Positions 1-7,586 of a DNA stretch of 64,000 nucleotides are shown in pieces. A program made the position numbers and the translations under genes. The stretch comes from Anaerophaga thermohalophila DSM 12881. Its GTDB lineage: Bacteria; Bacteroidota; Bacteroidia; Bacteroidales; Marinilabiliaceae. The notes under the pieces were generated by a model. That model did no database searches, was not told the origin of the DNA, and saw only the letters and a list, made by a program, of their open reading frames with translations. The stretch covers positions 1 to 64,000 of the forward strand of contig NZ_AEWI01000022.1 in assembly GCF_000191885.1 (NCBI RefSeq), in the 5' to 3' direction. Positions within the stretch are counted from its first letter, which is position 1; each line of letters opens with the position of its first letter.

Positions 1-38
1 CATACCACATTATATGGGGCGTAGAAAAGTGGGAAACT

Positions 39-341
39 TTAATTAATAATACGTGACACGAGGGCAGGATTTGTATTTCCTGCTCTTTCCGGTGGAACAT
101 CCCAGCCTATATTGGGTTTTACCAATACTTTTTGTCCGGCTTTGACAAATTTATCCATCCCGCCGAGGGCTTCCATCGCTTTATCAAACATATCGGGGGC
201 TTCGCCACCTCTCACTGCTGCCAGATCGTACTGACCTTCCTCCGCAGTCAGACCTACGGCATTCAAGCCTCCAAAATTGGGGATCAATGCTCCGGCCAGT
301 CCTAAGCCTGCGCTTTTCATTAGGAAATCTCTTCTTTTCAT
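39..341 (-). pseudogene. Truncated Tat-signal DUF362-family protein
   Basis: The 100-residue product starts with a twin-arginine-type signal (KRRDFL followed by a Gly/Ala/Leu-rich segment), then carries the N-terminal part of a DUF362 domain (VKPNIGWDVPPERAGNTNP). Members of this family are normally about 300 residues or more and are exported proteins of poorly defined, possibly iron-sulfur-related function. Here an in-frame TAA follows LVSRIIN, and the remaining bases to the window edge do not encode a recognisable DUF362 continuation in that frame. An unusually strong ribosome binding site (AAGGAGG on the minus strand, 346-352) lies 4 bases before the ATG. I infer a gene broken by an insertion, rearrangement or nonsense change; the sequence left of the window would decide. 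The family call is fairly firm, the pseudogene call less so. Confidence 0.6.
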
Positions 342-501
342 AAGGCCTCCTTGTGATTGTTGTTGGAAAGTTACCTCTGTGTTTCTGTTTCAGACGACTC
401 CTTTCCGGTTTAAAATTTTTGGATAAATTTTGGGTTGGACAAAATGATAACTTCCTCTTATCCCGAGGATAGAGGATATCATTTTCAACTTTGAATATAT
501 T

Positions 502-668
502 TAGTGCCTGTCAAAATACCATTTACTGTGTTACGCTTGTCCGAAAAGCACTCATTTACGACAAGTAAACTCCGTATTTTCGGACTTTGCAAGCCTTGTA
601 AATGACACTTTCTGAACAGACGCATGTTTTGGTATAATTTTTCCGACCTCTTAGACGTGCACTATTTA
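502..668 (+). repeat. Family A fold-back repeat, copy 1
   Basis: This copy of a roughly 165-base element begins near TAGTGCCTGTC and ends near GTGCACTATTTA. Its two halves are imperfectly complementary: GTGTCTGTCC-AAAGT at the left against ACTTTCTGAACAGACAC at the right in the better copies. Related copies lie near 17113-17363, 20661-21200 (reverse, interrupted), 41672-41840 and 60811-60976. No coding capacity is seen. The surrounding stretch 342-1073 otherwise holds only the family D copy at 699-808. Confidence 0.7.
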
Positions 669-698
669 TAAATGTGGATGATGGGATCAAATTCATAA

Positions 699-808
699 AC
701 CTGGTCTAAAACATATTTGTTTTAAACTCATTAAAACGGGTTAATTCCGGCACAAAAATTTAAAACGCCTTGATTTTGACAAAAATATGTTTTTTATACC
801 GTGCTCAT
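699..808. repeat. Family D MITE-like inverted repeat, copy 1
   Basis: The left end (GGTCTAAAACATATTTG) and the reverse complement of the right end (GGTATAAAAAACATATTTTTG) match imperfectly, giving a palindromic element of about 110 bases with no ORF. A clearer copy is at 16081-16222, and fragments are at 4499-4543 and 13619-13657. Confidence 0.6.
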
Positions 809-1073
809 ACATGTAAAAATTGCCATATTTTGAACCGTAAATATATGAATAAGATGGAATTTTTCATCAGCAATCCGTTAATTTAGAGTTGGTTTAAATA
901 AAACCATCACTTATCCTGATTAATTTGTTTTTTTTTCATAAAATACTATTGCTGGACAAATATTGGGAAACCAAACTGAAAAATCAGTATACAATTTACG
1001 GTTTGTCGTACCATTTTTACTGATCTTAATGTCAATATTTGATTTTCGTCGCATCATGCAAGCTTTCCCTTCA

Positions 1074-2171
1074 CTATTCTGCCACATCCGGGTTTATCAG
1101 CAGACGCGAAAACCAATGCCACTGTCCGTCAGGGGTACGAGTGGTGATGGTCACAGGGGTACGCCGTCTGTTGTTCGGTACATTGAAGGAAAAAGAAAGC
1201 TGATTTCCGTCAAGAGATATTGCTTCGGGCGACGGCTGTCCGCCAATAAAGCAATTGAATGGCCCGCTGAGTGCCTCTCCGACAAGTTGTATTGAATAAG
1301 CCGGTTTCTCTGCGCTTTTTACAATGATGGGTAACTGGTCTTCTTTTCGGACTTTGAGCGGATGCATATTCACTTTGCTGATGAACTGCTCCATGGACAC
1401 ATGGCTGCCGGCTACCGGGAAGCGTGGTACGGCATAAGGGTGAGATGTATTGCTCAGTACTCCCGAGTTTTGCGCAAATGCAATGTCATAATCTTGTTTC
1501 TTAATGACCTCAACCATGTCATCTGAAAACTCACCATAAGGATAGGCATACGTTTTGGGAATAATACCTAAATGTTTTTCAAAGAGGGCTTCCGCTTTCA
1601 GTAAATCCTCTTCAAAAACCTTTGTGCGCAAAGAATCAGGTTCATTTAAAAAATATTTGTGCTGATGCGAATGGCTGCCTATTTCAATCCCTTTATTCCT
1701 CAACTCTTTCAACTGCTCCCAACTAAGGTAGTCGCCCCATCCCACACTTTCGGTATTAACATAGAGCGTGGCTTTCATTTCGTATTTTTCCAGAAGAGGA
1801 ATGCCGTTTTCATAAAAAGAAGCAAATCCGTCATCCACAGTAATCAAAACCTTTTTGCTTTTCTCCGCCAGTGCTGAAGTGTCATTCAACAGATCACTTA
1901 CTGTGAAGGATTTAAAACCATTATCAGACAAATACTTCAAATGTTCTTCAAAAACCGAAACCCGGGTATTCGTGGAAGGATAGCGGGAATCGCCGAAACG
2001 GTGATACACCAGAGCGACCACTTCGAAATCTGTGGTTAACTTTTGCCAAAGCGGTTCGCCGGGGTTATCGGCTGAATTCTTCCCTGCAGTGTTTCCCGCA
2101 CAGGCCGCAACAAAAGGCAGGAAAATAAGAATCCTGATTTTATAAAGCCAGTAATTTTTCCCAGTTTTCAT
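1074..2171 (-). CDS. Polysaccharide deacetylase (NodB-type) lipoprotein
   Basis: The protein is predicted to be a membrane-anchored metal-dependent carbohydrate esterase that removes N- or O-acetyl groups from a polysaccharide or from peptidoglycan. With the start at 2171 (365 residues) it opens with a lipoprotein signal ending in VAAC. The NodB-homology domain shows TVDDGF (the catalytic-base Asp and metal Asp), SHSHQH (metal His pair) and AYPYGEFS. About 90 C-terminal residues beyond the catalytic domain form an unassigned beta-rich region. The frame is open further upstream to 2237, but the lipoprotein signal favours 2171. The gene overlaps the 3' end of the glucosaminidase gene by about 30 bases, so the two are probably translationally coupled and may act together on the cell wall. 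The exact substrate cannot be told from sequence. Confidence 0.85.
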   Translation of the reverse strand: MKTGKNYWLYKIRILIFLPFVAACAGNTAGKNSADNPGEPLWQKLTTDFEVVALVYHRFGDSRYPSTNTRVSVFEEHLKYLSDNGFKSFTVSDLLNDTSALAEKSKKVLITVDDGFASFYENGIPLLEKYEMKATLYVNTESVGWGDYLSWEQLKELRNKGIEIGSHSHQHKYFLNEPDSLRTKVFEEDLLKAEALFEKHLGIIPKTYAYPYGEFSDDMVEVIKKQDYDIAFAQNSGVLSNTSHPYAVPRFPVAGSHVSMEQFISKVNMHPLKVRKEDQLPIIVKSAEKPAYSIQLVGEALSGPFNCFIGGQPSPEAISLDGNQLSFSFNVPNNRRRTPVTITTRTPDGQWHWFSRLLINPDVAE

Positions 2172-3021
2172 CATTTTCATCAATTTCTTCCAGTTGATAA
2201 TGATCATATTGAGACAAATCATTGAACTCAATGACATTCCGTAAAGAAACCACGTACCCCAGGCGTTTTTCCGAATAATTACTTAAAAACCATATCAACC
2301 GGTAAGGATTCTGAGATTTCATCCTGCTTTTCCGAAAGTCTTTGTAAGCACTTCCACGGGCAATAACCAGCAAATAATCGTAAACAGAATCGAAAAGTGT
2401 ATCATAACTCCTGAGAAAAATAGTGTTCTCTCCTCTCGATTCACCGGCCACTATGCGCTGCTCATCGCTGTTGTACGACCAGATTCCAAAGGCGTTGTTG
2501 GCCTCTTTGAAAAAACGGGAACTGCCCCATCCACTCTCAATGGCCGCCTGAGCAAGAACGATGCTTGCAGGATGGGGATGAAGACGATTGAGCAAATCAC
2601 TTTCGTTTTTAGCATTAAACTTCTCCAGAAAATTATTCAGCACAATGCTGTCTTCGGAAGAAAAACCTTGCTCTTTCGTTTTTTTAAGAAGCCGTTCGAT
2701 CTGCAATCGTTCGACTGCTATTTTTTCCTGAGCCAAAAGTATCGCAGGCAGCATCAGATGAACAAATTTCTTTTTGCGGTCTTTAACGCTAAGTTTCGAA
2801 AAATCAGGAACTTTAACATAAAGTACAGGTTTTACTAAACTATCGGAATGGATTACAATAGAATCGGCGGTATTGATATCAATAATTTTGACAGGCCTTC
2901 CTGATGGTGGCCCAAAAATTTTGAAAATGATGAATGCGAACAAGCCAACAATCAGCAGTCCTCCCACAATTGGCAGGGCATTTCGACATGAAAGTTTCTT
3001 CCTTAGTTCTTTCAGCATCAA
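2140..3021 (-). CDS. Bax-like glucosaminidase-domain membrane protein
   Basis: This is a 293-residue protein with one N-terminal membrane segment (about residues 16-36), a linker, and a C-terminal glucosaminidase/lysozyme-like domain. The active-site region is QAAIESGWGSSRFFKEANN, with Glu as the likely catalytic acid, followed by FGIWS; this is typical of the Bax/FlgJ C-terminal family (PF01832). It is expected to cleave the glycan backbone of peptidoglycan from the periplasmic face. It is followed, with overlap, by a deacetylase lipoprotein gene on the same strand. A wall-remodelling pair is inferred. The start at 3021 could instead be one codon later, since the first two codons are both Met. 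Confidence 0.85.
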   Translation of the reverse strand: MMLKELRKKLSCRNALPIVGGLLIVGLFAFIIFKIFGPPSGRPVKIIDINTADSIVIHSDSLVKPVLYVKVPDFSKLSVKDRKKKFVHLMLPAILLAQEKIAVERLQIERLLKKTKEQGFSSEDSIVLNNFLEKFNAKNESDLLNRLHPHPASIVLAQAAIESGWGSSRFFKEANNAFGIWSYNSDEQRIVAGESRGENTIFLRSYDTLFDSVYDYLLVIARGSAYKDFRKSRMKSQNPYRLIWFLSNYSEKRLGYVVSLRNVIEFNDLSQYDHYQLEEIDENDENWEKLLAL

Positions 3022-3230
3022 GGTTGTATTCTTTAATTTTTCAATGTCTCCAATATACTAAAATTTAGTCAAAGTATTGGTGCCTGCTCATGCAATTTGC
3101 CTCTCCCTCATTGCAGTGATGGCTTCGGCAAAGTGTACCGCACTCAGGAAGTCAGTTCTTATTTTATTTGTATAAAATTTATTAAGGCCGAGTGGAACTC
3201 ATATGCAAGTATTTAGACATTTTACCATAC

Positions 3231-3256
3231 AAAAAAACCTTACCGTATTGGTAAGG
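3231..3256 (-). terminator. Intrinsic terminator after the MORN-repeat gene
   Basis: The stem is CCTTACC/GGTAAGG with a 5-base loop, followed on the minus strand by seven T. ATTTTTG on the other side may make it active in both directions. The rest of 3022-3333 shows nothing recognisable. Confidence 0.75.
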
Positions 3257-3333
3257 ATTTTTGTTCATCAGGGTAATCGTACGTGAGTAAATTAGAAAAG
3301 CAGTGACCCCATAGGCGGGTATCACCTTCAATT

Positions 3334-3789
3334 TTAATATTCCCTTTGGTTCGTGAGTTTCCCGTTTTCGTCCCAGATGGACCAAACACCTGTTTTAACG
3401 CCCTGAGTATACTCCATTTCGTATCGCAGGGTGCCGTTTTCGTCCCAAATATACCATTTACCGTGCTTTTTGCCATTTTGGTAGCGCGCTTCAGCAATTT
3501 TCATTCCCGCTTCATTCCAGGTGATCCAGGTTCCGTCCATTTTATTATTAGTGAAACTGCGAACTTCTTTTTTCGTTCCGTTTTCATAATAATAAGTGGT
3601 GGGACCGTCTTTTTTACCCTCCTTTACCTTCATCTCAAGACGAACGGTTCCATTGGGGTAATACTCAATGTAAGTACCTGAATAGGGATTGTTGTTGGAG
3701 TCGTAGTAGATACCATCTTTTTCAACAAGCTGGGCGAGCAGCAGAGGCGCTGATGCAACCATCGCGATTAGTAATATCAACTTTTTCAT
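3334..3789 (-). CDS. Exported MORN-variant (YwqK-like) repeat protein
   Basis: This is a 151-residue protein with a cleavable signal peptide (about residues 1-19, ending LLAQ). It is followed by five or so degenerate MORN-2 repeats of the form G-x-W-x-x-W-x-x-N-G (for example DGTWITWNEAG, HGKWYIWDENG, TGVWSIWDENG). Such proteins are often auto-annotated as a YwqK-family antitoxin, but no toxin partner is present and the signal peptide argues for an envelope location. The molecular role is unknown. It has its own terminator and appears monocistronic. Confidence 0.75.
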   Translation of the reverse strand: MKKLILLIAMVASAPLLLAQLVEKDGIYYDSNNNPYSGTYIEYYPNGTVRLEMKVKEGKKDGPTTYYYENGTKKEVRSFTNNKMDGTWITWNEAGMKIAEARYQNGKKHGKWYIWDENGTLRYEMEYTQGVKTGVWSIWDENGKLTNQREY

Positions 3790-3956
3790 GGCTTTCGTAT
3801 TTTAAAAATTATCAAAAGCCTCCCAATTTAGTCCTGTCTTTGTGTTAACGCAAAGTTAACATTAAAGTTACATTCCGGCAACTTTATTTTAACATTCGCG
3901 GGCAGACTCATTCATAAAATTCATCCCTGAGTTCTTGCTATCAGAAATTTGGGTCA

Positions 3957-3993
3957 TAAAAAAAAGGGAAGACGTACACAAACACGTCTTCCC
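3957..3993 (-). terminator. Intrinsic terminator after the carboxypeptidase-regulatory-like gene
   Basis: A ten-base perfect stem (GGGAAGACGT / ACGTCTTCCC, 3966-3975 and 3984-3993) is followed on the minus strand by eight T (3958-3965). It sits 35 bases past the stop at 4028. Confidence 0.85.
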
Positions 3994-4027
3994 CGGTTTT
4001 ATATTGCTGAATTGTTGATGGACTGCG

Positions 4028-4390
4028 TTATTCGCTGTCGACGTTTTCCAATTCAAGATTGAGCGCATGCATTTCGTTGGTGTGCACCCTGATGTTTCGA
4101 ACAACCGGCTGATAGGAAATATAATTGACCTGAACCGAATAGTCGCCGGGTTTTACTTTGTCGAAAAAGAATTTTCCATCGAAATCGGTGTAAGTTTTTG
4201 TTTCGGTTCCATCGAGTTTAACTTCAACGCCGGTCAAGGCTTCTCCTGTTTCTTCGTCAATAATGGTTCCTGAAATGCAGGTATTGACGGCTACCGGTTC
4301 TCCCGGGTTCTCTGTCTTGTCGTTCGAACCCGCCAGGGCTGTCATCGATACAGAGGCAACCAGTGATAAAATTATTAATAATGCTTTCAT
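4028..4390 (-). CDS. Exported carboxypeptidase-regulatory-like domain protein
   Basis: With the start at 4390 (120 residues), the product begins with a clear signal peptide (MKALLIILSLVASVS, cleavage near ALAG). It is then a single CarboxypepD_reg-like domain: SGTIIDEETGEALTGVEV, YTDFDGKFFFDKVKPGDY and ISYQPVVRNI. This fold is the N-terminal domain of many SusC-type TonB receptors, but here it stands alone with no receptor behind it. The frame is open upstream to 4441, but the extra residues precede the signal peptide and are unlikely to be used. Function unknown; possibly an adhesion or scaffold protein. Confidence 0.75.
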   Translation of the reverse strand: MKALLIILSLVASVSMTALAGSNDKTENPGEPVAVNTCISGTIIDEETGEALTGVEVKLDGTETKTYTDFDGKFFFDKVKPGDYSVQVNYISYQPVVRNIRVHTNEMHALNLELENVDSE

Positions 4391-4498
4391 AACATCTGTA
4401 TTTTGCGTTATAGTACTCCTTTTTGTTTTTCTCTGGTACAAAACTACAGATGCTATATTATCTTAATATTAAGGTGGTATTATCAGAGAATTAAAATT

Positions 4499-4543
4499 GA
4501 GTACGGTCTAAAAAGCATCCTTTTTGTCAACCTCGTTGTTGTT
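4499..4543. repeat. Family D end fragment
   Basis: GGTCTAAAAAGCATC and CTCGTTGTTGTTTT match one terminus of the complete copy at 16081-16222. The match stops where the family B element begins, as if B had inserted into D. Confidence 0.55.
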
Positions 4544-4773
4544 TTTCATCCGTATAAAATAAGTTTATGTTATTGTGCTGATGCAAGTTATCATGCTTTA
4601 ATTGATGATAGATGATGAGAGGTATGATTCTTCGCTCCGCTCAGAATGACAGACTTTCTAATGTCATTCTGAGGAGGTATCGACGAAGAATCTGTTCCCT
4701 GTTTTTTGATTTCTTAGATGATTAGTGGTTTATACATATTCTTGTTGTGGAAAACTTTGCCATGCTCGTTTCA
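4544..4773 (-). repeat. Family B element, long form with internal palindrome C
   Basis: In the reverse orientation the element runs from TTTCATCCGTATAAAAT to GCCATGCTCGTTTCA. Inside, 4626-4693 is a strong palindrome, GATTCTTCG-CCGCTCAGAATGACA against TGTCATTCTGAG-CGAAGAATC (family C). A near-identical long form lies at 9973-10206 and a third at 20768-21135. The short forms at 14719, 26182, 40031 and 42049 have the same two ends without the palindrome. With the D fragment it accounts for most of the gap 4391-4812. Confidence 0.7.
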
Positions 4774-4812
4774 ATTGGTTACAACAAGAATAAATAAAAA
4801 TTGCGGATATCA

Positions 4813-7566
4813 TCATTCTACTCTGTAGTTGTATAAATAGTTGTTTTCACCTCCTGTTATCAGATTAAACCGATAGGCTGATGATTTTAAAAAGCCTATT
4901 GAAAATCTTGTTGTTCCTTTCAATGGGAATCCCTGATAAAGAGAACCGTCGCTGTTATAGAGGTATATTTTTGAGTTTTCTGTTGAAACGAGGCCGATTT
5001 TATGGTCGGTTGAGGAGAACTGATAAATGTCGGCGATTACATTTACCGGGTATTCCAGGGTTTTATTAACGATGGGTTGAAGGGTCGAATTAAAAATCTT
5101 TAGTTGTTCAGGGGTTACCAGCACATATTTAGGATTGTTTTCCTGAATGATAGTAAAATAATGGTTATTGCCATCCACTTTTGTTTCGGGATGAATATTG
5201 GTTCTGCCGGATGGAAGCATGATTCGGCCCAGGGAGCCGTCAGTTGTGGTTGTAACCAGTGCTGATTTTTCAGAGTCGGGATATTCCAGGTAAAATGGGC
5301 TATGTTCATTTCTTATAAAGCTTTTATCGGGTATGACCCGGTGATTCCCACGACGGTCCATGATATAGTTACGGTACTGGTCGCTGAACACTATGAAATC
5401 TTTCCCGCTGGTTCTGAAAAACTGCACAGGTTGTGTTACAATGCCTTCTGTTTGCGGGATATTCCAGCCGGGAATCCTGGCGCCTGTTTTGTCAAAGAGG
5501 TATATTTTACGGTCGTTTAATGCCAGAAATACGCGATAGTTCCGGTTATTATTATAATCGAACACAGCCAGTCCGTTAGTGGCTTTCGTAGGCAATGTAT
5601 AAGGGTACCGTGCTACATGGTTCCCGTTACGGTCGAGGAGATACAATTTTTCTTCTGTGTTGAAAAGGTACTGCAGCTTTGTATTTTCATAGTAATCTAT
5701 TTGAAATATCTCACTTAGGATGGGCCCGTCGAGCGGCCGCTTCCAGAGTATGCGCCCCATGTTGTTGATGAGGTACAGATTGTTGGCCTTGTCCTGCACC
5801 ATTATCTCTTTTTCCGAGGTATAATGATTTTCAACCAAAGCGGGTTTCATTGATACCATCGAATCAAGGCGGCTTTGCCAGATGGTACGGGGCTCTTTGT
5901 CGCGATGAGGGGCGTAATTGGCAAAAGCGGTTACATAGTTAAGGCCTGAATTGTGTGATAATTGAAACCCTGCGCCATAAAAATTGAACAGTATTTTGTT
6001 CTGTTCTTTAGTCGGATGGAAGATATCAGCATTCAGGTATTGGCTGATATATGAATAAAGATGGGGAATTTCCGCGAAAAAGAACAGATTTTCTTCGTAG
6101 GCAAAATTTTCCGTGAATGACGAGAAGTAAGGATGACTTTCCAAAGTTCGTTTAAGCACATTGTTGTATAAAAATGATTCCAGAGATTTGGGACTGTCTG
6201 CAAAAACCAGGTAATTGCGGTAAAACGAGAAAAACTGCAGAGGAGCATCCGGAAACAGGTATTCAAGGGTCAGTCTGGGCAACTTGTCCGGGAATCCACG
6301 ATAGATTGGAAACGAAATGGAGTTATCTACATTATATGTGGAAACGGGAGTGGTTGAAATGCCAAAATATTCCTGCATTTGTTTAAGTGCCGGTAAAGTT
6401 ATTGCCTGTCCTTTTGTTTTAAAAACCAGGAACCTGCCTTCTTTGGGGTTGCTGGTATTGTAGTTTGTGAAAGCCATGGCGAACTCGCCGGCAATATTTC
6501 CGAAAAAGGCATCGACAAAATGTTTGCCGGTAGTATTATTAAAAGACTGATTGGCTGTTTCAAACTCGTTGGAATCTTCGGAATTTAAAATGTATTTTTT
6601 AAGGTTTTCGATAAAGCGGATATCATTGGCATAATTATATCCCAGAAACAACCTGGTGTCCGAAGGGAGAACCTGCGAAAGCGTCGACCTTTGTGGCTCA
6701 ATACCATCAAAGAGTGAGATAAACGGGGATGATGCATTGCCTGATGCGGATAAAAATCCGTTAAGGGCCATTCCGTCTTCCTTTAAATGGATGTCTAAAG
6801 CACCCCATGAACTCAATTTACCCAAAAAGTCGGCATATTGTCTGGAATTGGAGGCAAAAAAGGGTTCAGAGAAAGAAGGTATTTGTGAAAAGTTGATAAA
6901 AAGCGACCCCGTGGCTCCTGAACTTGTTGTTTTGTTAAGTGAAGAAAATTCTCTGTTGTTGCGCAGTGAATGGTCGGTTTGTTGTTGCCGGATAGATGCT
7001 TCTACCATTAAAGAAGATGTGCTTACCGTTAACACCCCGTTCTGAACAGTGGCATAAACGGTTTCATCACTTGAATGGGGCAGTGGAATCTGATAAATGG
7101 TAAATCCGGTATAATTACGTTTCCCTGTTTGATGATTGTTTATCCACGACCTTATTTCGTTCTGATGGGCCTGGTTTTGTAATGCAAAATGATAACTTAA
7201 TTCAATATTTGTTTTGCCTATTTTCTGGAAAGAAATGTAAACCGGAGCTTTTAACAAATTCCTGACCGGGGCGGAAGAAAACAGCGCCGATGTATCGACA
7301 AAACTGATGACATTGTAAACAGAAGCAAGGCTTTCAAAAGCTTTCAATTCCGACCGATAATCTGCTTTTTTCCGGAGGGTGTTAATAAAACCGTTGACAG
7401 AATTGATCCTGAGTACCAGTGCTGTATTGGCAGGCACCGAGTCCAAGGTTTTTTCGGCGTTAAAACTCTGATGTCGGTACAGGTTCCATAAGACAGCAAT
7501 AATAATAACTGCGAAAACTAAAATAATTCCGAAAATACTCAGGTTTCGTTTAGACATCAATCGCAT
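4813..7566 (-). CDS. DUF3352-like membrane-anchored protein with C-terminal beta-propeller
   Basis: This is a 917-residue protein with one N-terminal membrane segment (about residues 10-29) and a large exported part. The N-terminal half (VPANTALVLRINSVNGF and onward) resembles the Bacteroidota DUF3352-type region. From about residue 550 it is a propeller-like repeat series, with blades such as LYLINNMGRILWK, LYLLDRNGNHVA, IYLFDKTGARIPGW and IYLYNSDGSLYQGF. Function is unknown. It starts 20 bases after the stop of the PorZ-like gene and is probably cotranscribed with it, so an accessory role at the outer envelope or in type IX secretion is possible but only inferred. MSKRN, three codons in, is an alternative start. 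Confidence 0.65.
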   Translation of the reverse strand: MRLMSKRNLSIFGIILVFAVIIIAVLWNLYRHQSFNAEKTLDSVPANTALVLRINSVNGFINTLRKKADYRSELKAFESLASVYNVISFVDTSALFSSAPVRNLLKAPVYISFQKIGKTNIELSYHFALQNQAHQNEIRSWINNHQTGKRNYTGFTIYQIPLPHSSDETVYATVQNGVLTVSTSSLMVEASIRQQQTDHSLRNNREFSSLNKTTSSGATGSLFINFSQIPSFSEPFFASNSRQYADFLGKLSSWGALDIHLKEDGMALNGFLSASGNASSPFISLFDGIEPQRSTLSQVLPSDTRLFLGYNYANDIRFIENLKKYILNSEDSNEFETANQSFNNTTGKHFVDAFFGNIAGEFAMAFTNYNTSNPKEGRFLVFKTKGQAITLPALKQMQEYFGISTTPVSTYNVDNSISFPIYRGFPDKLPRLTLEYLFPDAPLQFFSFYRNYLVFADSPKSLESFLYNNVLKRTLESHPYFSSFTENFAYEENLFFFAEIPHLYSYISQYLNADIFHPTKEQNKILFNFYGAGFQLSHNSGLNYVTAFANYAPHRDKEPRTIWQSRLDSMVSMKPALVENHYTSEKEIMVQDKANNLYLINNMGRILWKRPLDGPILSEIFQIDYYENTKLQYLFNTEEKLYLLDRNGNHVARYPYTLPTKATNGLAVFDYNNNRNYRVFLALNDRKIYLFDKTGARIPGWNIPQTEGIVTQPVQFFRTSGKDFIVFSDQYRNYIMDRRGNHRVIPDKSFIRNEHSPFYLEYPDSEKSALVTTTTDGSLGRIMLPSGRTNIHPETKVDGNNHYFTIIQENNPKYVLVTPEQLKIFNSTLQPIVNKTLEYPVNVIADIYQFSSTDHKIGLVSTENSKIYLYNSDGSLYQGFPLKGTTRFSIGFLKSSAYRFNLITGGENNYLYNYRVE

Positions 7567-7586
7567 TTTTTATAGCTGTTCTATTG

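Noticed and set aside
502..668. Recurrent short repeats as a CRISPR array
   Set aside because: Copies are dispersed over 60 kb, over 100 bases long, palindromic and imperfect. There are no regular spacers and no cas genes.
963..1295. Plus-strand frame of 110 codons
   Set aside because: It lies mostly over the deacetylase gene in the opposite strand, and the product shows no domain or signal. Treated as a shadow.
3334..3789. Toxin-antitoxin system based on the YwqK-type annotation
   Set aside because: No toxin gene is adjacent and the protein has a signal peptide, so an antitoxin role is unlikely.
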